Part shown: positions 1 through 11,955 of the stretch, piece after piece | Layout of the letters: the number at the start of each line of letters is the position of its first letter | Position numbering within the stretch: the stretch's first letter is position 1 | Source of the DNA: Cololabis saira | Lineage: Eukaryota > Chordata > Actinopteri > Beloniformes > Belonidae | NCBI RefSeq assembly: GCF_033807715.1 | Contig: NC_084592.1 | Coordinates: forward strand, 28,032,419-28,096,418 | Direction: 5' to 3' | Length of the DNA: 64,000 bases | Translations under genes and position numbers: made by a program | The notes under the pieces: model-generated | What the model was told of the DNA's origin: nothing | What the model saw: the letters and a program-made list of their open reading frames with translations, nothing else | The model's database searches: none

Positions 1-922
1 AACCATATTGGTTGTAAGTTCTAAAGCAAATATTACCTCTCAACAATTTAAAAGTAATATTGTTCTTCCTGAAGTTCCATGACAACAAACATGACCGTGA
101 TAAGGCTTGTGAGTTGTTAGCTCATGTGCAGCACACTGCTTGTTCAGTCAGTGTTGATACAGCTCATTGTAGTTTTTCCAGGTTTTACCTTGAGTATATC
201 CTGGCAGGTTTCAGTGTAATATAGCACCCCCTCAAACTTGTACTGTGTCTGTCCCCTTGTGACTTTTTCACAGGCTGTAGTGATTGCCTTCAGTTAAATA
301 TACCATCTGGGAACATCTGCCTCCAGCTGGAGCTGGGCAGTGATTCAGCAAAATCACTTTACCCTTGATTAAATTTCCATTCTCATATGTTAGCACAAAC
401 TTGAGTTGCAAAAAATCCAGAAACTAAAGAACTCCTGACCTTTTGAATGCAACACTCTGAAAGCTCATAAATTCTTAAAAATCTCTCACATGCTCGAGAA
501 TTATACATACTTGTGTTTAAATGCCACAAAATGGTGACACTCAGCCATAATTGTACGTTGTGGTCCAACCTAAATTTGATGTTGTAACGAGGTTATGTAT
601 ATTACAAGTGTAGAGGGTGAACAAGTGGAACCACATGGGTGTTGGTGGGTCACAAAGGTCAACAATGTGGCCTGAGGTATTTGCAGGCTCTTCACAACTT
701 GGACAGCTGACTGACTGAAAAGTGGCCAGACACATGTATCAACGCAGGTGGTCGTCCTGGTGCTGAAGATAAGGTTTTACTGTAGTCTGAAGTCAGTGGT
801 GACATTAACTTTAGTCCTGATGTAAAAATAAGTGATTTATAGTTGGATGTTGTTTGAGATAAATCCTATATGTGCTTATTTGAGGGTTGTTGTGAATTGA
901 TAAATGGATGCTTAGTCAGCAC
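1..922. other. Gene-free flank, no feature seen
   Basis: AT-rich non-coding DNA. The short ORFs on both strands have no recognisable domain, no splice-site context and no repeat partner inside the window. It may be upstream flank or first intron of col5a2. Confidence 0.5.
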
Positions 923-1270
923 TTAAAGGAGCTTGAGGCCGGATTGTGGCAAGATGTATGAAAAAAATCTGTATACATTTTAAGTTTTCTAGTAATAATG
1001 TCAGATGAAGCGTTCCAAACCCAAAAGAATGAGTCCTCTAGTGTATCTCTCCTTTGCCTTGAACAGGCTGTGTGCTGCAAAACGTGCTGCAATTCGGTCC
1101 CGAATTTCCCGCGCTGGGCTGTGGATGTGACGTCACATGACGCTGCATGTGCGTTCTCCCCGTTCTCCCGTGCCGGCTTCACTGCTGGCTGCAGTACCCC
1201 CAACGGCCGTCGTGGTGAAGGGTGGCGCTAGAGAGTCTCATTTCTTAAAAGGAGCCTCATGCTCCTTTAA
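923..1270. mobile_element. 340-bp TTAA-flanked inverted-repeat element, copy 1
   Basis: The core 927-1266 starts AGGAGCTTGAGG and ends with the near complement CCTCATGCTCCT. It is flanked on both sides by TTAA, the target duplication typical of piggyBac and Kolobok-type DNA transposons. A second 340-bp copy lies inverted at 9222-9561. It carries a 77-codon ORF (998-1231) but no transposase, so it is best read as a non-autonomous element. The superfamily is inferred only from the TTAA. Confidence 0.75.
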
Positions 1271-1448
1271 CCATATATTTCTTAATCTCCTTGTAAGGCA
1301 TAAAACAGGTTCTAAATTATTTGCTAAAATTAATGAAACGTTATGTTGAAATATAGAACTATAGGTCATTACAATGAATACTACACAATTTTTTTCCCCT
1401 TTTGGCACAGACATGGGTATATGTGATGGTGAACAACAATTTGGAAAA

Positions 1449-1570
1449 ACTGAGGCACTCAAGAAGTTAGAAAAATATAAAAAGCCTTTATTGAATCATG
1501 GCTTAGTAAAAGTTAAAAACTGCCAACATGTTTCGGCCATGTAGGCCTTCTTCAAGGCAGATAACAAAGA
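1449..1570. repeat. Possible retroposon tail with TTTCGGCC..GGCC motif
   Basis: An AAAAAGCCTTTATTGAATC stretch is followed by a TTTCGGCCATGTAGGCCTTC block. Such blocks recur in fish interspersed repeats. No second copy is present in the window, so this rests on recollection of the motif. Confidence 0.35.
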
Positions 1571-3876
1571 CCTTGTAGTGCACATATGTGATGGTGAATT
1601 TGGACCACTGGTTCGTGCCCTGTTGCATGAAAAAAGGTTATTGTGCTTTAAGTTTCTAAGTGACAGATGCGAAGGATGTATGATATATTCAATAAAAAGA
1701 AGGCCGCATTATTTTTTTCGCACAATGATGAGTCTGTGCTGCCTGTTACTTATGCGCTCACCCCAACATCCAGTCAAAGATCCCAAACAGACACGTCTCA
1801 CACTGAGCCAGACCACTGACATGTGGAAATGTCTGCCTCGTGAGTCACAACCACCATTTAACCTGGATGATTACGACAAATGGGAGGAATTCCACAGCAG
1901 AGAGGTGGCCAAAACAGACGGGGACGGTGTATGAGCTCAAAAAGTGAAGTTAATGGCAGATATCAGAGGATTTTGGTTGGATTCCTACTGTCTACTTCCA
2001 ACAGGCTTCACAAATCAGACATCCGTACTGCTCAGGCTTTTAGTTGTTATAGAGGTTTGTGTAATTGAGTCATAGAAACAACAAATCCAAGTACTGCCAA
2101 TGTAATTTTCTCTTTGCTAGTTAAGAAATGATACCGATATGAACAACATCAAACACTAAAATTTTTAATTTTTGCGCTTATAGCAAAGCTACAGTGCCTT
2201 TGACTATAGAAACAGGCGGCCTACAATTACCTTAGAATTGCTGCTGTGCAGACATTTCTGCAGTTATACTGTAGCAAATCCACACTAGCAAAATGCCTCA
2301 GGTTTGCACAGCTTGAACTGCGTTTTACAACATGTCGGTCTTTATTTACAAGCAAAACTCTGAGAATAAAGCCCAGACATTTCAAGTACTTTAGAAACTA
2401 ATGCTTTCTCATTGTCAAGGCTTTCACTGACTTGGCCTTGAAAATGAGAAAGCATTAGGGATCATTAAAGATGGAATCATATTACTATGTGCTATATTTA
2501 TAGTATTAGGAGAAGAGGCGTTCTTGCACAGTTACAGATCGGAGAGGAAAGAACAGAGGACTGACAAAGAAAGGGGGTTTGGAGAGGTTTGACAAGAGAG
2601 GAAGAGCTGATTTCAGTAAAAGAAAGAAAACAATCAATGTGAAAAGAAGTGGAGGTGATGGAAACCAAGCAGATTGTTTAGGATATGTTAGCAAGGACAA
2701 ATACATCCCTGCATCTATGTGTGTCATAGTGGACTTGGTAAAACTCCAGTGAAGGAAGTTGTGCTGAAATGGAATTTCCTCTGAAGCGGCATGTGTTTTT
2801 GGATCTGGCCGTACATGACAACAGTGATTTATGGTCAAAAGACAAGACAGGGCCTAAGATGAAAACACTGTTTTTGGTCGGACATTAAAAAGTCTGACTT
2901 TTCTGTGCAATAATAAAACATTCGTAACGAAAACCTATCTTAAAATAGCAACATGTTGCTTTGTACCTATCAAAATGAGGTCAGCCTCTTGCTCTTTTAA
3001 GCACAAGACTCCAAAGATTGTGTGTTTTGGGAATGCTTTTGGAGATTTTTGTGCCTCACACAGCTGCTGATGACATATTGAATAAACTATGTAGCTGTTA
3101 CAGATGGAGGGGAGGAGTCGCAGTAAACAAACTGCAGCAGTTCTACCAAGAAATAATCTGCTGCTTGGCATTGGCGACATCGCAAGAGCCCTCAAGATTC
3201 AAGTGAAAAGGTTTTTCATTGGTTGATGCAGTTCATGTCACAAGGACGTGACTGGGAAATATTCCCATCATGCTTCTTTCATTAGAGGAAAACATCAGTG
3301 TGACTGTGCTTGTGTAATTTTTGTGACATGGAATTCAGTTATAAGTGAATTTAACTGTTTCCTGGTCTAGAAGTACACCGGACTCAATTTGTAATGGCTT
3401 TTATACACAAAATAGGCACCAGGCTACAAGATTAGGAGCATTTTAGATATTTAGCTTAGCCAAGTGTTGCACCAAACTCAATAAAGCTGAATCAATTAAG
3501 TCTTGCAACACACAGCCAATATAAGTTTTAATTTGTGTTTATACATCTAACCCAATCTGATGGCATTTTATATAATAGGTATTTTAGTCTATAGCTCAAA
3601 ACCTTACAGTTTTACAATAAAGATTTAAAAATGTAAATTATAGTCTTGTGTGTTGCAACGTGTGTGGTGATTTCTAATCAAACCTGATATATAATGATGT
3701 TCAAGTGATGATCAAGTACTCCATACATGACAATGTACATCATTAACCTACTTACCTATAACCTACTTATTTAGACAGGCATTTGACCTACAACAACTAT
3801 CTTTTATGTTCTGCTGCAAACTGTGCTTTTTTCTGTTGTGTGCCATGAAAGGTGCCTAACAAATAAAATGTATTAA
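1571..3876. other. Gene-free stretch with one hairpin
   Basis: Non-coding. The longest ORF (1578-1934, 118 codons) shows no domain and no flanking splice or promoter signals. The only structure I can support is the inverted repeat at 2398-2458, listed separately. Confidence 0.5.
2398..2458. repeat. 24-bp-arm hairpin
   Basis: Left arm CTAATGCTTTCTCATT plus GTCAAGGC pairs with the right arm ending GAGAAAGCATTAG. There is one mismatch in about 24 bp and a loop of about 13 nt. It could be a precursor-microRNA-like stem or a snap-back scar. Nothing in the sequence decides which. Confidence 0.6.
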
Positions 3877-4898
3877 TAGGGCCCGAGCACTGACAGTGCG
3901 AAGGCCCTATTGTAGCTGTAGGAATATTTTTTTTTTTTTTTTTTTTTTCTGACGAAAGGGGGGCCTTTTTGCCCCCTAAATGTGCCCCAACAGTCACCAA
4001 ATTTTACAAGCAAGCAAGCCAGGCCTGGCGAAAAGTTTGATATTTAATAGTTTGCATTAATGGGCGTGACCTAATGGCTCAACAGCGCCCCCTAGAAAAC
4101 TTCATGCCTCAAGCCCCACAATACGGTTTCACGTACATGCACAAAAATTGGTGCACATCTGTATCATGTCGCAACTTAAAGAAAAGTCACTAGGTGCCAT
4201 GGCCGAAACCGAACAGGAAGTCGGCCATTTTGAATTAATCGTGTAATTTTGGCACAATTTATGCCATTTCTTCGGCCGTTTCTTCGCCCGAACCGTAAGG
4301 CGCACCCAGGTGTGTTACATCAAAATGTGCGTCTCGATCCTGGGATGATGCGCATTACTATTTTGTCAGTCAAAAGCGTTACCGTGGCGATGATAGACGC
4401 CAAAAAGGGCGCCCCCCCTTCTTCTGATTGGTTGATAAGTGATAGTCCTTATTTTCTGCCATAACTTTTCAATGGTATGACATAGAGAGTCGTGGGTGGT
4501 GTCATCTGACTCGGTTTTGAGTACTTGAACTTCATTGGCATGAATTAGCCCCGCCTCTTCTTCTGATTGGTTGATATGTGATAGTTCCTATTTTCTGCAA
4601 TAACTTTTGAATGGTTTGACATAAAGACTTGTGGGTGGTGTCATTGGACATGGTTTTGAGTCCTTGAACATAATTGGTGCAAATTAGCCCCGCCCCTTCA
4701 TCCGATTGGTTGATAGCTGATAGTTCCTACTTTCTGCTATAACTTTTCAATGGTTTGATATATGGAGTCGTGGGTGGTGTCATCCGCTAAATGTCCAGGC
4801 CTGAAGAATCTACATGCAAGTCATACAAGCTTCCACTGCAGCACGCCTGAACGTGCAGAAAGGGTGCGAGGTCCCATTCATCGCTGCTTGCAGCTTTA
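3877..4898 (+). repeat. Interspersed repeat GGGCCCGAGCAC..GCTTGCAGCTTTA, copy 1
   Basis: Begins AGGGCCCGAGCACTGACAGT and ends near CTTGCAGCTTTAA. A shorter inverted copy is at 28706-29309. Shared blocks include the GACGAAAGG junction, the CAGCGCCCCCTAG block and the GGCCATTTTGAATTAAT block. A run of about 21 T occupies the site where the other copy has an AAAG microsatellite. The inner part repeats a degenerate TTCTGATTGGTTGATA unit about three times (4420-4790). It resembles a very common teleost repeat; no coding capacity. Confidence 0.75.
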
Positions 4899-5384
4899 AT
4901 TTTCAATTATCATTTATTATTCATTTCAATATTACTCTATCAATCCTAATCCGGATTAATTTTATGAAAAGGAAAAGAGGTGGAGGATTGCCAAAAGGCC
5001 ACTTTTGTGTTAAGTGCCAAAATGTGCAGTTGATCAAATTAAATCTGAGGGGCTTCAAAGTTGTGTCAATCTTTATTGACCCCACATGTTAAAATATCCA
5101 GCTTTGAAAGGCAAAAATAAAAGTATTTGCTGGCTGGTACAAAAAAAAATGGTTTTGGTTCTTCCCCCAAGTTAGAGTTCACAACCATGACAGCTGTAAG
5201 GGGCAGCAACACTGCGGCTTATTGTTTGGTATTTGCTCAGATCATTACTGGTAGCTACTTAGTGCTTAGTATCTTCAGTGAACTTGTTTTCTGAGCTGAA
5301 AATTCTACTTGTAAACATAACATGGCTTGTTGTGTTGTCAAGGCACCTCTGGTACAGTTCTGGCAGTCCTCATTTCAGATTTGG

Positions 5385-5480
5385 CATTCAATTCAATTCA
5401 ATTCAATTTTATTTGTATAGCGTCTAATACAACAAAAGTTGTCTCTAGGCGCTTTCCAGAGACCCAGAACATGACCCCCG
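5385..5480 (+). repeat. LINE-like 3' tail (ATTCA)n ..TTTATTTGTATAGCG
   Basis: An ATTCAATTCAATTCA tract is followed by a TTTTATTTGTATAGCGTCTAA block and CTCTAGGCGCTTTCCAGAGA. This arrangement is typical of the tails of widespread teleost L2/CR1-type retroposons. Orientation is inferred from the tail. Confidence 0.5.
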
Positions 5481-6061
5481 AGCAATTATTACAATCAGTT
5501 ACATTCAATTACATTCAATCAGAATGAATGTAAGGTGACATCCGTTAGCATTGTAGGATGGCATTAGCTAAGCTACGCTGTATAAGCTAGCTTGTGTTAA
5601 CAGATAAAGTGGTCATGTTCCAGCTGCCTGACTTGTTTGCCAATTTGACTATAATTTTTCAGAAAAGAACAGGGCTGAGCAGTCAGCTCCTGCAAAGATA
5701 GCCTCTACAATAAGGCTGAAAATCATGCTTGGAGCATGATACTTCAAACCCACTTATCAGAAACCTGAAGGTAATGTCACACAGGGTTTGTCTACATCTT
5801 TTACACTGTATCGGCTACGGATGAAACCAGTACAGTCACTTTAATCCCAGAGACCATGGGATGGAAAATCACACACCTCCAAAACACTGTTTAGAGTCCT
5901 TTTACTTTTGTGTTTTATTTTTCGCTCATGAGTGGTTAAAGTTAGAATGTAAAAGCACCCGGTTGCGGTTAGGATTAATCAGTTAGGTTTAGTGGTACTG
6001 TGATTAGCACCGTAACCTTACAGCAACATTCAAATTTCATTGATGGGGCTGTTTCTGTTTT

Positions 6062-6240
6062 TAGGTGTGTCCCTTGTTCGTTTTCTCCAAAGATTTCAAT
6101 TTCCTCCCACAGACCAAACACATGCAGATTAACTGATAACTCTATGTCAAATGTTGGAGTGTGTACGTTTTACAGTTGCTATTCTCTGTGCGGCCTTTTG
6201 ATGAATGGGTGGCCTGTCCAGGGTGTATCCTACCTCTTGT
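6062..6240 (-). repeat. Diverged fragment of the CATCC-tailed fish retroposon
   Basis: CTCCCACAGACCAAACACATGC and GGTGGCCTGTCCAGGGTGTA are reverse-complement counterparts of blocks in the better preserved copy at 56255-56605. Heavily decayed. Confidence 0.45.
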
Positions 6241-6889
6241 TTGATAAATAGGTAAAAGCTCCAGCTGTTAAAAAGTATGTAAACCCAGAGTTAGCTGATC
6301 TTCAACCTTCAAAGTATGAAAATAGAATCATAGTTGTATCACTAAGAAATGTGCTAAATTTGGGGAAGCTCTCTCATTAAGAACCAGAATAACATAGCAA
6401 CATAAAGCAGAAACCATCACTGTTCCTTCTTTACATTGGAAAATGTGGTTACACCATTTAAAAAAAAAACCCCACAAGACTAGATGTCCTGACAAATACA
6501 TAAGAGCTGTTATGAAATGTAAAATGCATAATGTCTAAGCTTTGATAATACAATGATCTCCAAAAAAAGAAAGGCCAAAATCTTGGGTATGCAACAAATA
6601 ACAACATAGATGTTATCATATATGGTAATTTGACAACATAATATAGTCACAAACTCAATTCATCACATCAGTTTAAGATGGACAATAGGAGGAAGTAGAT
6701 ACTAGATTCCCAATCATCATTCTGTATTTATCTCAACTTCCTTCGCTTTAATTCTAAAGCAAACTACTCAGTGCTTTGATGCACAATATCATTACTTGGT
6801 AAAGAGAAGATGGGATATCTTACTTACTTACTACATTGACATTTTCCATGTTGCCATGGTAATGAATCCACCTTGGGAAACCCTCCACA

Positions 6890-7215
6890 TCCTAAAGGAA
6901 CACTTCCCAACAAAAGTGGTTAATTAAACAAAAAGCGCTGCTAAACAGGATACTTAAGAACACAAACAAAAGCACAAACTAGACAGAACCAGGAATAAAC
7001 CATAATTGTGGTGCAAACAGTAGAAACAAACCAGTAACTATAGCAAGAAACAGTACGGACAATTAAGGGAAAGACGTGACAAGATAGACGCACAGGACTT
7101 AACGAGACACAGGTGCAAACAATCAGGGCAGATGGGAGCCGGGGAAGTCAGACTAATAATTTAACACAAGGACGCAGACTTTCAAAATAAAACAGGAACA
7201 AAACAAATCCAAAAA
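6890..7215 (-). repeat. Possible solo LTR-like repeat
   Basis: Read on the minus strand it begins TGTCACGGTTTTTGG and continues through a C/T-rich block with CTGATTGTTTGCACCTGTGT. This resembles long terminal repeats common in fish genomes. I see no second LTR, primer-binding site or internal coding region, so this is tentative. Confidence 0.3.
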
Positions 7216-9221
7216 CCGTGACACTACACTACACACTACACAGTCAGTATGTTAATGTTCATAGAAACCCTTTATTTTCATACCTTTCACTGACGAGATG
7301 ATGTGTCCATCCTTTACTAGTGACCCCACTGAACCGGATCAGAATACTATTGTGAAACCATCACCTTTCTCCGTCCATCTGCCTCCCATAGTCAACCTAA
7401 ACCAAGGTTCCTGTTAACTTCAAGGGCTTCATTCAGCATTAAAGAGAAAGTGATCAATTCTAGATCCCCCCAGGGCTTGAACATCAGTAATGTCACCACA
7501 GAGAAGGAGGGTCAAGATGTCCACTAGCTAGCATTTTACATCCGGTCACGTGGAGGCATGCATGTCAATATTTCAGCTGCATCTGGGTTTCACCTTTACT
7601 ATTTTGATGTAATAAATCAGAACAAAAAATAAATTCAACCAAATAGCCAGAAAAAACTTTAATCTGATTGAAATATATGACCTGAGATAAATCAAACAAA
7701 CACTTAATGAATAAAATAGTGTGTGAAATGTTACATGTACCACACTGTAAGCAATCACAAATCGTCCTGTTTGGATTTTGAGGGACAAATCAACTATAAA
7801 TTTTGAGGATGTTGAGCAGGAAGAAGAGGGTTGTTGCTGCTGCCGTGTTATACCATGGATCTATAATATTAACTGGATGGAACATCGAAAATGGCCGCCC
7901 ATTCATTTCAATGCAATTTGCTCACTCAGCGCATACGGCGAAAAATGTTCTGACTTCCGGGTTTACTTCCGCGTTAAGGGGCCCATAGAGCATGCGCAGT
8001 TGAGTCACCTCCCATGATGCTCTGGGGCAACATCAATGGCACCGACACGGCCGTGATGTCACGCCCATAAAGAGACTTTTCTTTGACTTTTCTGGCCGTT
8101 ATAAAACATTTTTGACGGATATAAAGTCCATGACTTAAAAATATAGAATACAAAGATTAGTAATTGCCGGTGATTACAGCTGGATGTGTCCTGTGAACAG
8201 TTTTAGAGGCTTCTCTTTTACTATTGCGGTCTATGGGAAAAAAGCTTTCTGGACCCCATGGGATTTTTTGTTGCAGTACCGCGGCTGGCCACTGGGAAAA
8301 ATCGGCACACCTTCTGAGTGCGAGACTCGGGGGCTGTGTTATACCTGCAGAGAAAACGCTGCCAAAGCTACTGGGCGAACCTGGTGTTCCCGGTAGCAGG
8401 GTGGGGAAATCCACCAGCTCGTCTAAGAACTCTGTCTGAATGAAACACTTTTATATCAGTACGTCAGAATGTCAACATGGCAGTTTGATCAATTGTTGTA
8501 ACCTGCAACAGCAACAATTAACTTTTCCTCTATGCTGTTTTGGCATTCACGTTGACGTGCAGCGGACCTTTGAACGCCCTGCCCGGACGCACTGCCTTCC
8601 CAAGATCCCTTGCGCAGGCGGTAAACACTTTGTCACGTTCTATAGAAAATGAATGCGCGTGATATGTGGCATGCGATGGACACCCACCGTCAGTGTCTCC
8701 CTTTCTCTCCGTACTGACTTATCCTGGTTGTCTGCTCCATGGCTGAGCCACTGAAGCGCTTGTTCAATGAGAAGGTTTCTTCAACCAACAAGAGTCTCAT
8801 GTAGATTGTACTTGCAGAGCATGTTTTAGTTTTAAAGTGATGACTGTGAAGAACAAGGACATTATTTGGTGTTTCACATAAGTTGCAGTTTCCTTTTAAA
8901 AGATGACATTGGAATGATGGCAAAACAAGCTAAACTTTTTTCTTTGGTATAACCATCTCGGAGTCTTCTTCCACACAACCTCCCTATTGGTGTTCTGTTA
9001 AATATCCACCACTTGTAACCCAGCTGTGAAACTGCATTTCTGCTCAACCATGTCATATAACTTGCAACAAGTGGTTTGGGTGGACAGTAAGGATATTGTG
9101 TGAAGAAAAACTTCTGTAGGGTGCTATGGTGTTAACATTTACTCCCCTATCTGCTTTCCTTAAGAAAAAGAAATATCTTCAACTTTTCATGTAAAATATT
9201 TAATTTGTGATGGGTCTCAAT
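7216..9221. other. Gene-free stretch, probably repeat-derived in part
   Basis: 7780-8660 is richer in CpG than its flanks and reads like an old interspersed repeat (ATGGCCGCCCATTCATTTCA and similar), but there is no second copy here to prove it. The short overlapping ORFs lack domains. Confidence 0.35.
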
Positions 9222-9565
9222 AGGAGCATGAGGTTCCTTTTAAGAAATGAGACTCTCTAGCGCCACCCTTCACCACGACGGCCGTCGGGGGTACTGCACC
9301 CAACAGTGAAGCCGGCACGGGAGAACGGGGAGAACGCACATGCAGCGTCATGTGACGTCACATCCGCAGGACAGCGCGGGAAATTCGGGACCGAATTGCA
9401 GCACATTTTGCAGCACACAGCCTGTTCAAGGCAACGGAGAGATACACTAGAGGGCTCATTCTTTTGGGTTTGGAACGCTTCATCTGACATTATTACTAGA
9501 AAACTTAAAATGTATACGGATTTTTTTCATAAATCTTGCCACAATCCGGCCTCAAGCTCCTTTAA
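9222..9565. mobile_element. 340-bp TTAA-type inverted-repeat element, copy 2 (inverted)
   Basis: The core 9222-9561 is the reverse complement of the element at 927-1266, with the same length and high identity by eye. The TTAA is kept on the right (9562-9565). On the left the equivalent four bases read CAAT, so that target copy has mutated or was lost. The 77-codon ORF of copy 1 is still open here on the minus strand (9490-9257). Confidence 0.75.
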
Positions 9566-11955
9566 ACATGTTTTTTCTTTTGGTGTACACATGCAATATT
9601 GGGTGGTACTCCAGCCTGTTTTCCTAAGTTTCTTTAAGATGTTAGAACAGTAAAATGGAGAAAAAGAAGAAAGAGTGACAGAAAATGGTGTATAAGAGGA
9701 GTGAGGAGGGAAAGTCCATAAAATATAACTGTGTTTTGATAAGGATTAAGAGAAATAAAGGGAGATTGGAGAGCTTGACGAGGATATGAGAAAGCACAGG
9801 CTAATGCAAAAGAAAGAGGGGGATTTAAAAAGGAGCCTTTCGGCAGCCATTGGGTTTGAGAAGAGGATGCAGCCTCCCGAAACTGCTCTAGCATTGAGGT
9901 CAAACAAAATGTGGAGGCAATAAATCTGTTTTGCCTTTGGGGTTTCTCCGTACCACCCCGTCTCATAAAACAACTCAAAGTTCTTCCCCACTTGAAGACC
10001 GAAAATGCTTGAATGCATATTACCTCTCATGTTGCTTTTACAGGTCATTATCAATGACTAAATGCAAGCACTTATTTCCAAAAACTCTCCTATTTAAAAA
10101 AATATATGGGGGGTACACAACATGTTTAAGATGTAGAAGGATATATTAGCTGAAGCAGAAGTTCTTTAAAACAAAGCCTTTATGTTCTGATTAGCACAGA
10201 TTAAGTCTTTTGTGTACAGTCATGTTCTGCAGCTCGTTTCTAGAGCATCCATTAATAGACAAACCGAACACTGCTTCATAAGTCGTTGACAATTTTACAA
10301 TGAGGTTAAAGTGAAGTTATAAGTTAGGGATGGGCTTTCTTTTAATTGCAATCTCTAACTTATATCACTTTTAAAATCTTGATGGTCTTGAAGTGTCTTT
10401 TTAGCTCTAAATTGCTCAGTACACCTGCAGCTGAAATTTTACTTGACCTTGCAGAAATGGTGAAATAAGCACAACTTTTAAAACAAACACATACATGGGG
10501 ATCCCACATAATGCAGTTAGATTACAAGCTTTTACCTTGCAAATAAAGTCTATGTAATGTCGGTGAGCAGATTTATAATGATGAAACATGGAAGTTGTAA
10601 CTCGATTACAGAAGTATAAAGACTTAAAAAAATACATACAGTTTAGTTAGTTCAGGTTTTGGTCTTGACTAGATTTATTAGCCAAGAAGAGACCTAGTTT
10701 GGTAGTGACAAAATACACCACTGTCAATCCAGCATTTTACATAATGATATAGAAACAAGTATAGAAGTATGAAGCAGCAGTATAGACAAAGCCATCATAT
10801 TATTTTTAGAGATCCCATCTTTTGAGTGTGCAGAAGCATTTAGCTCTTTCAGATTGTTTTGTGCTTCCTCTGAGAAATGAGGCTCCTTTTCAGAAAAGAC
10901 CCGTGAGAGACTCAAGTCTCCTGTCATTGGCTAATTTCTAAAACATGAAAACAAAGTGCAAGTTAGATCATTTTTTTGGCCTAGAAGCAGCAGAAACGAT
11001 CTATAGAGCTCAGTCTTATGCAGGCAAAGGACACGATAGATCATGTCTTTTGTTATCTTCTTGACTGACCCTTGCATATTTGGCTTACTCGATAGCAGTT
11101 AATTGACAATCTGTGATTATGGTCATGATTATTGTATTATCTATCCATATAAGGCTTTAAAACTACTGAAGCTTTGACCCACAAAACCGAAAAAAAAAAA
11201 ACTGAGATAGTCTAAAGTGTATTATGACTAGCCAGTACATTTTTTATCTAGCAAGTTAGTGGGGAGAGGCCACATTGAGGAGCCAGCAAAGGACTCGCCC
11301 TGATTCCGCTGCCTCACAAGAGGTTGTTTTGGGGTTTTTTGTACACTAATATCATTTTTTGACACTATCCCTGAAGTTGACTGCAAACACTTTGATCGTA
11401 TCGGTGTGGTGAATGTGTGATGAGTGCAGCTAACCATGTGGAGGGTTTGTGTTACAGAAACTAAGTGTACATCATGTGTATTACACTGTCTGGTTACAAC
11501 CAAATTCTAAAGTCGCACTACATGTTCTCATTGCTACCAAACTCAAATAATACTTAGTTTGCTCTCCTTGGACAGCTTCAGGTAGATTGTATTGCCATTT
11601 AGTTACTGTGGATGTTATTGCTTTGGCTTCCTTTTCTTCTCTGAGGAAACCTTCAGTTATTTTTGACCAGGATTTGTCCCTCAACTCAGACGTAAAACCG
11701 GTTTCTAAAACTGCCTTCTCTCACCTTCACAAGCTTGTTAAAACTAGGAACATTTTATCTCAGACCGATACAGAAAAACACTAGTCCGGGCATTTGTTAT
11801 TTTAAGATTGGACAGCTGCAATTCCTTATTAGTAGACAGTGCAAATGTTCTCTCTCCAGCTAATCCCAAATTGTTGAGGTACCGTTCTGATGAATATTAG
11901 CAGGAGCTGTTTGTAGTTTCCTGTTAAATCCTGTTAAAATTCTCCTCCGTACATA
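9566..11955. other. Gene-free stretch, nothing recognised
   Basis: AT-rich DNA with small ORFs only. No domain, splice context, RNA gene or repeat partner seen. Confidence 0.5.

Noticed and set aside
998..1231. 77-codon ORF also open in the inverted copy (9490-9257)
   Set aside because: It lies wholly inside the 340-bp mobile element, and most differences between copies change the amino acid, so there is no sign of protein-level selection.
1578..1934. 118-codon ORF
   Set aside because: No recognisable domain, no splice or promoter context, and adjacent to repeat-like sequence.
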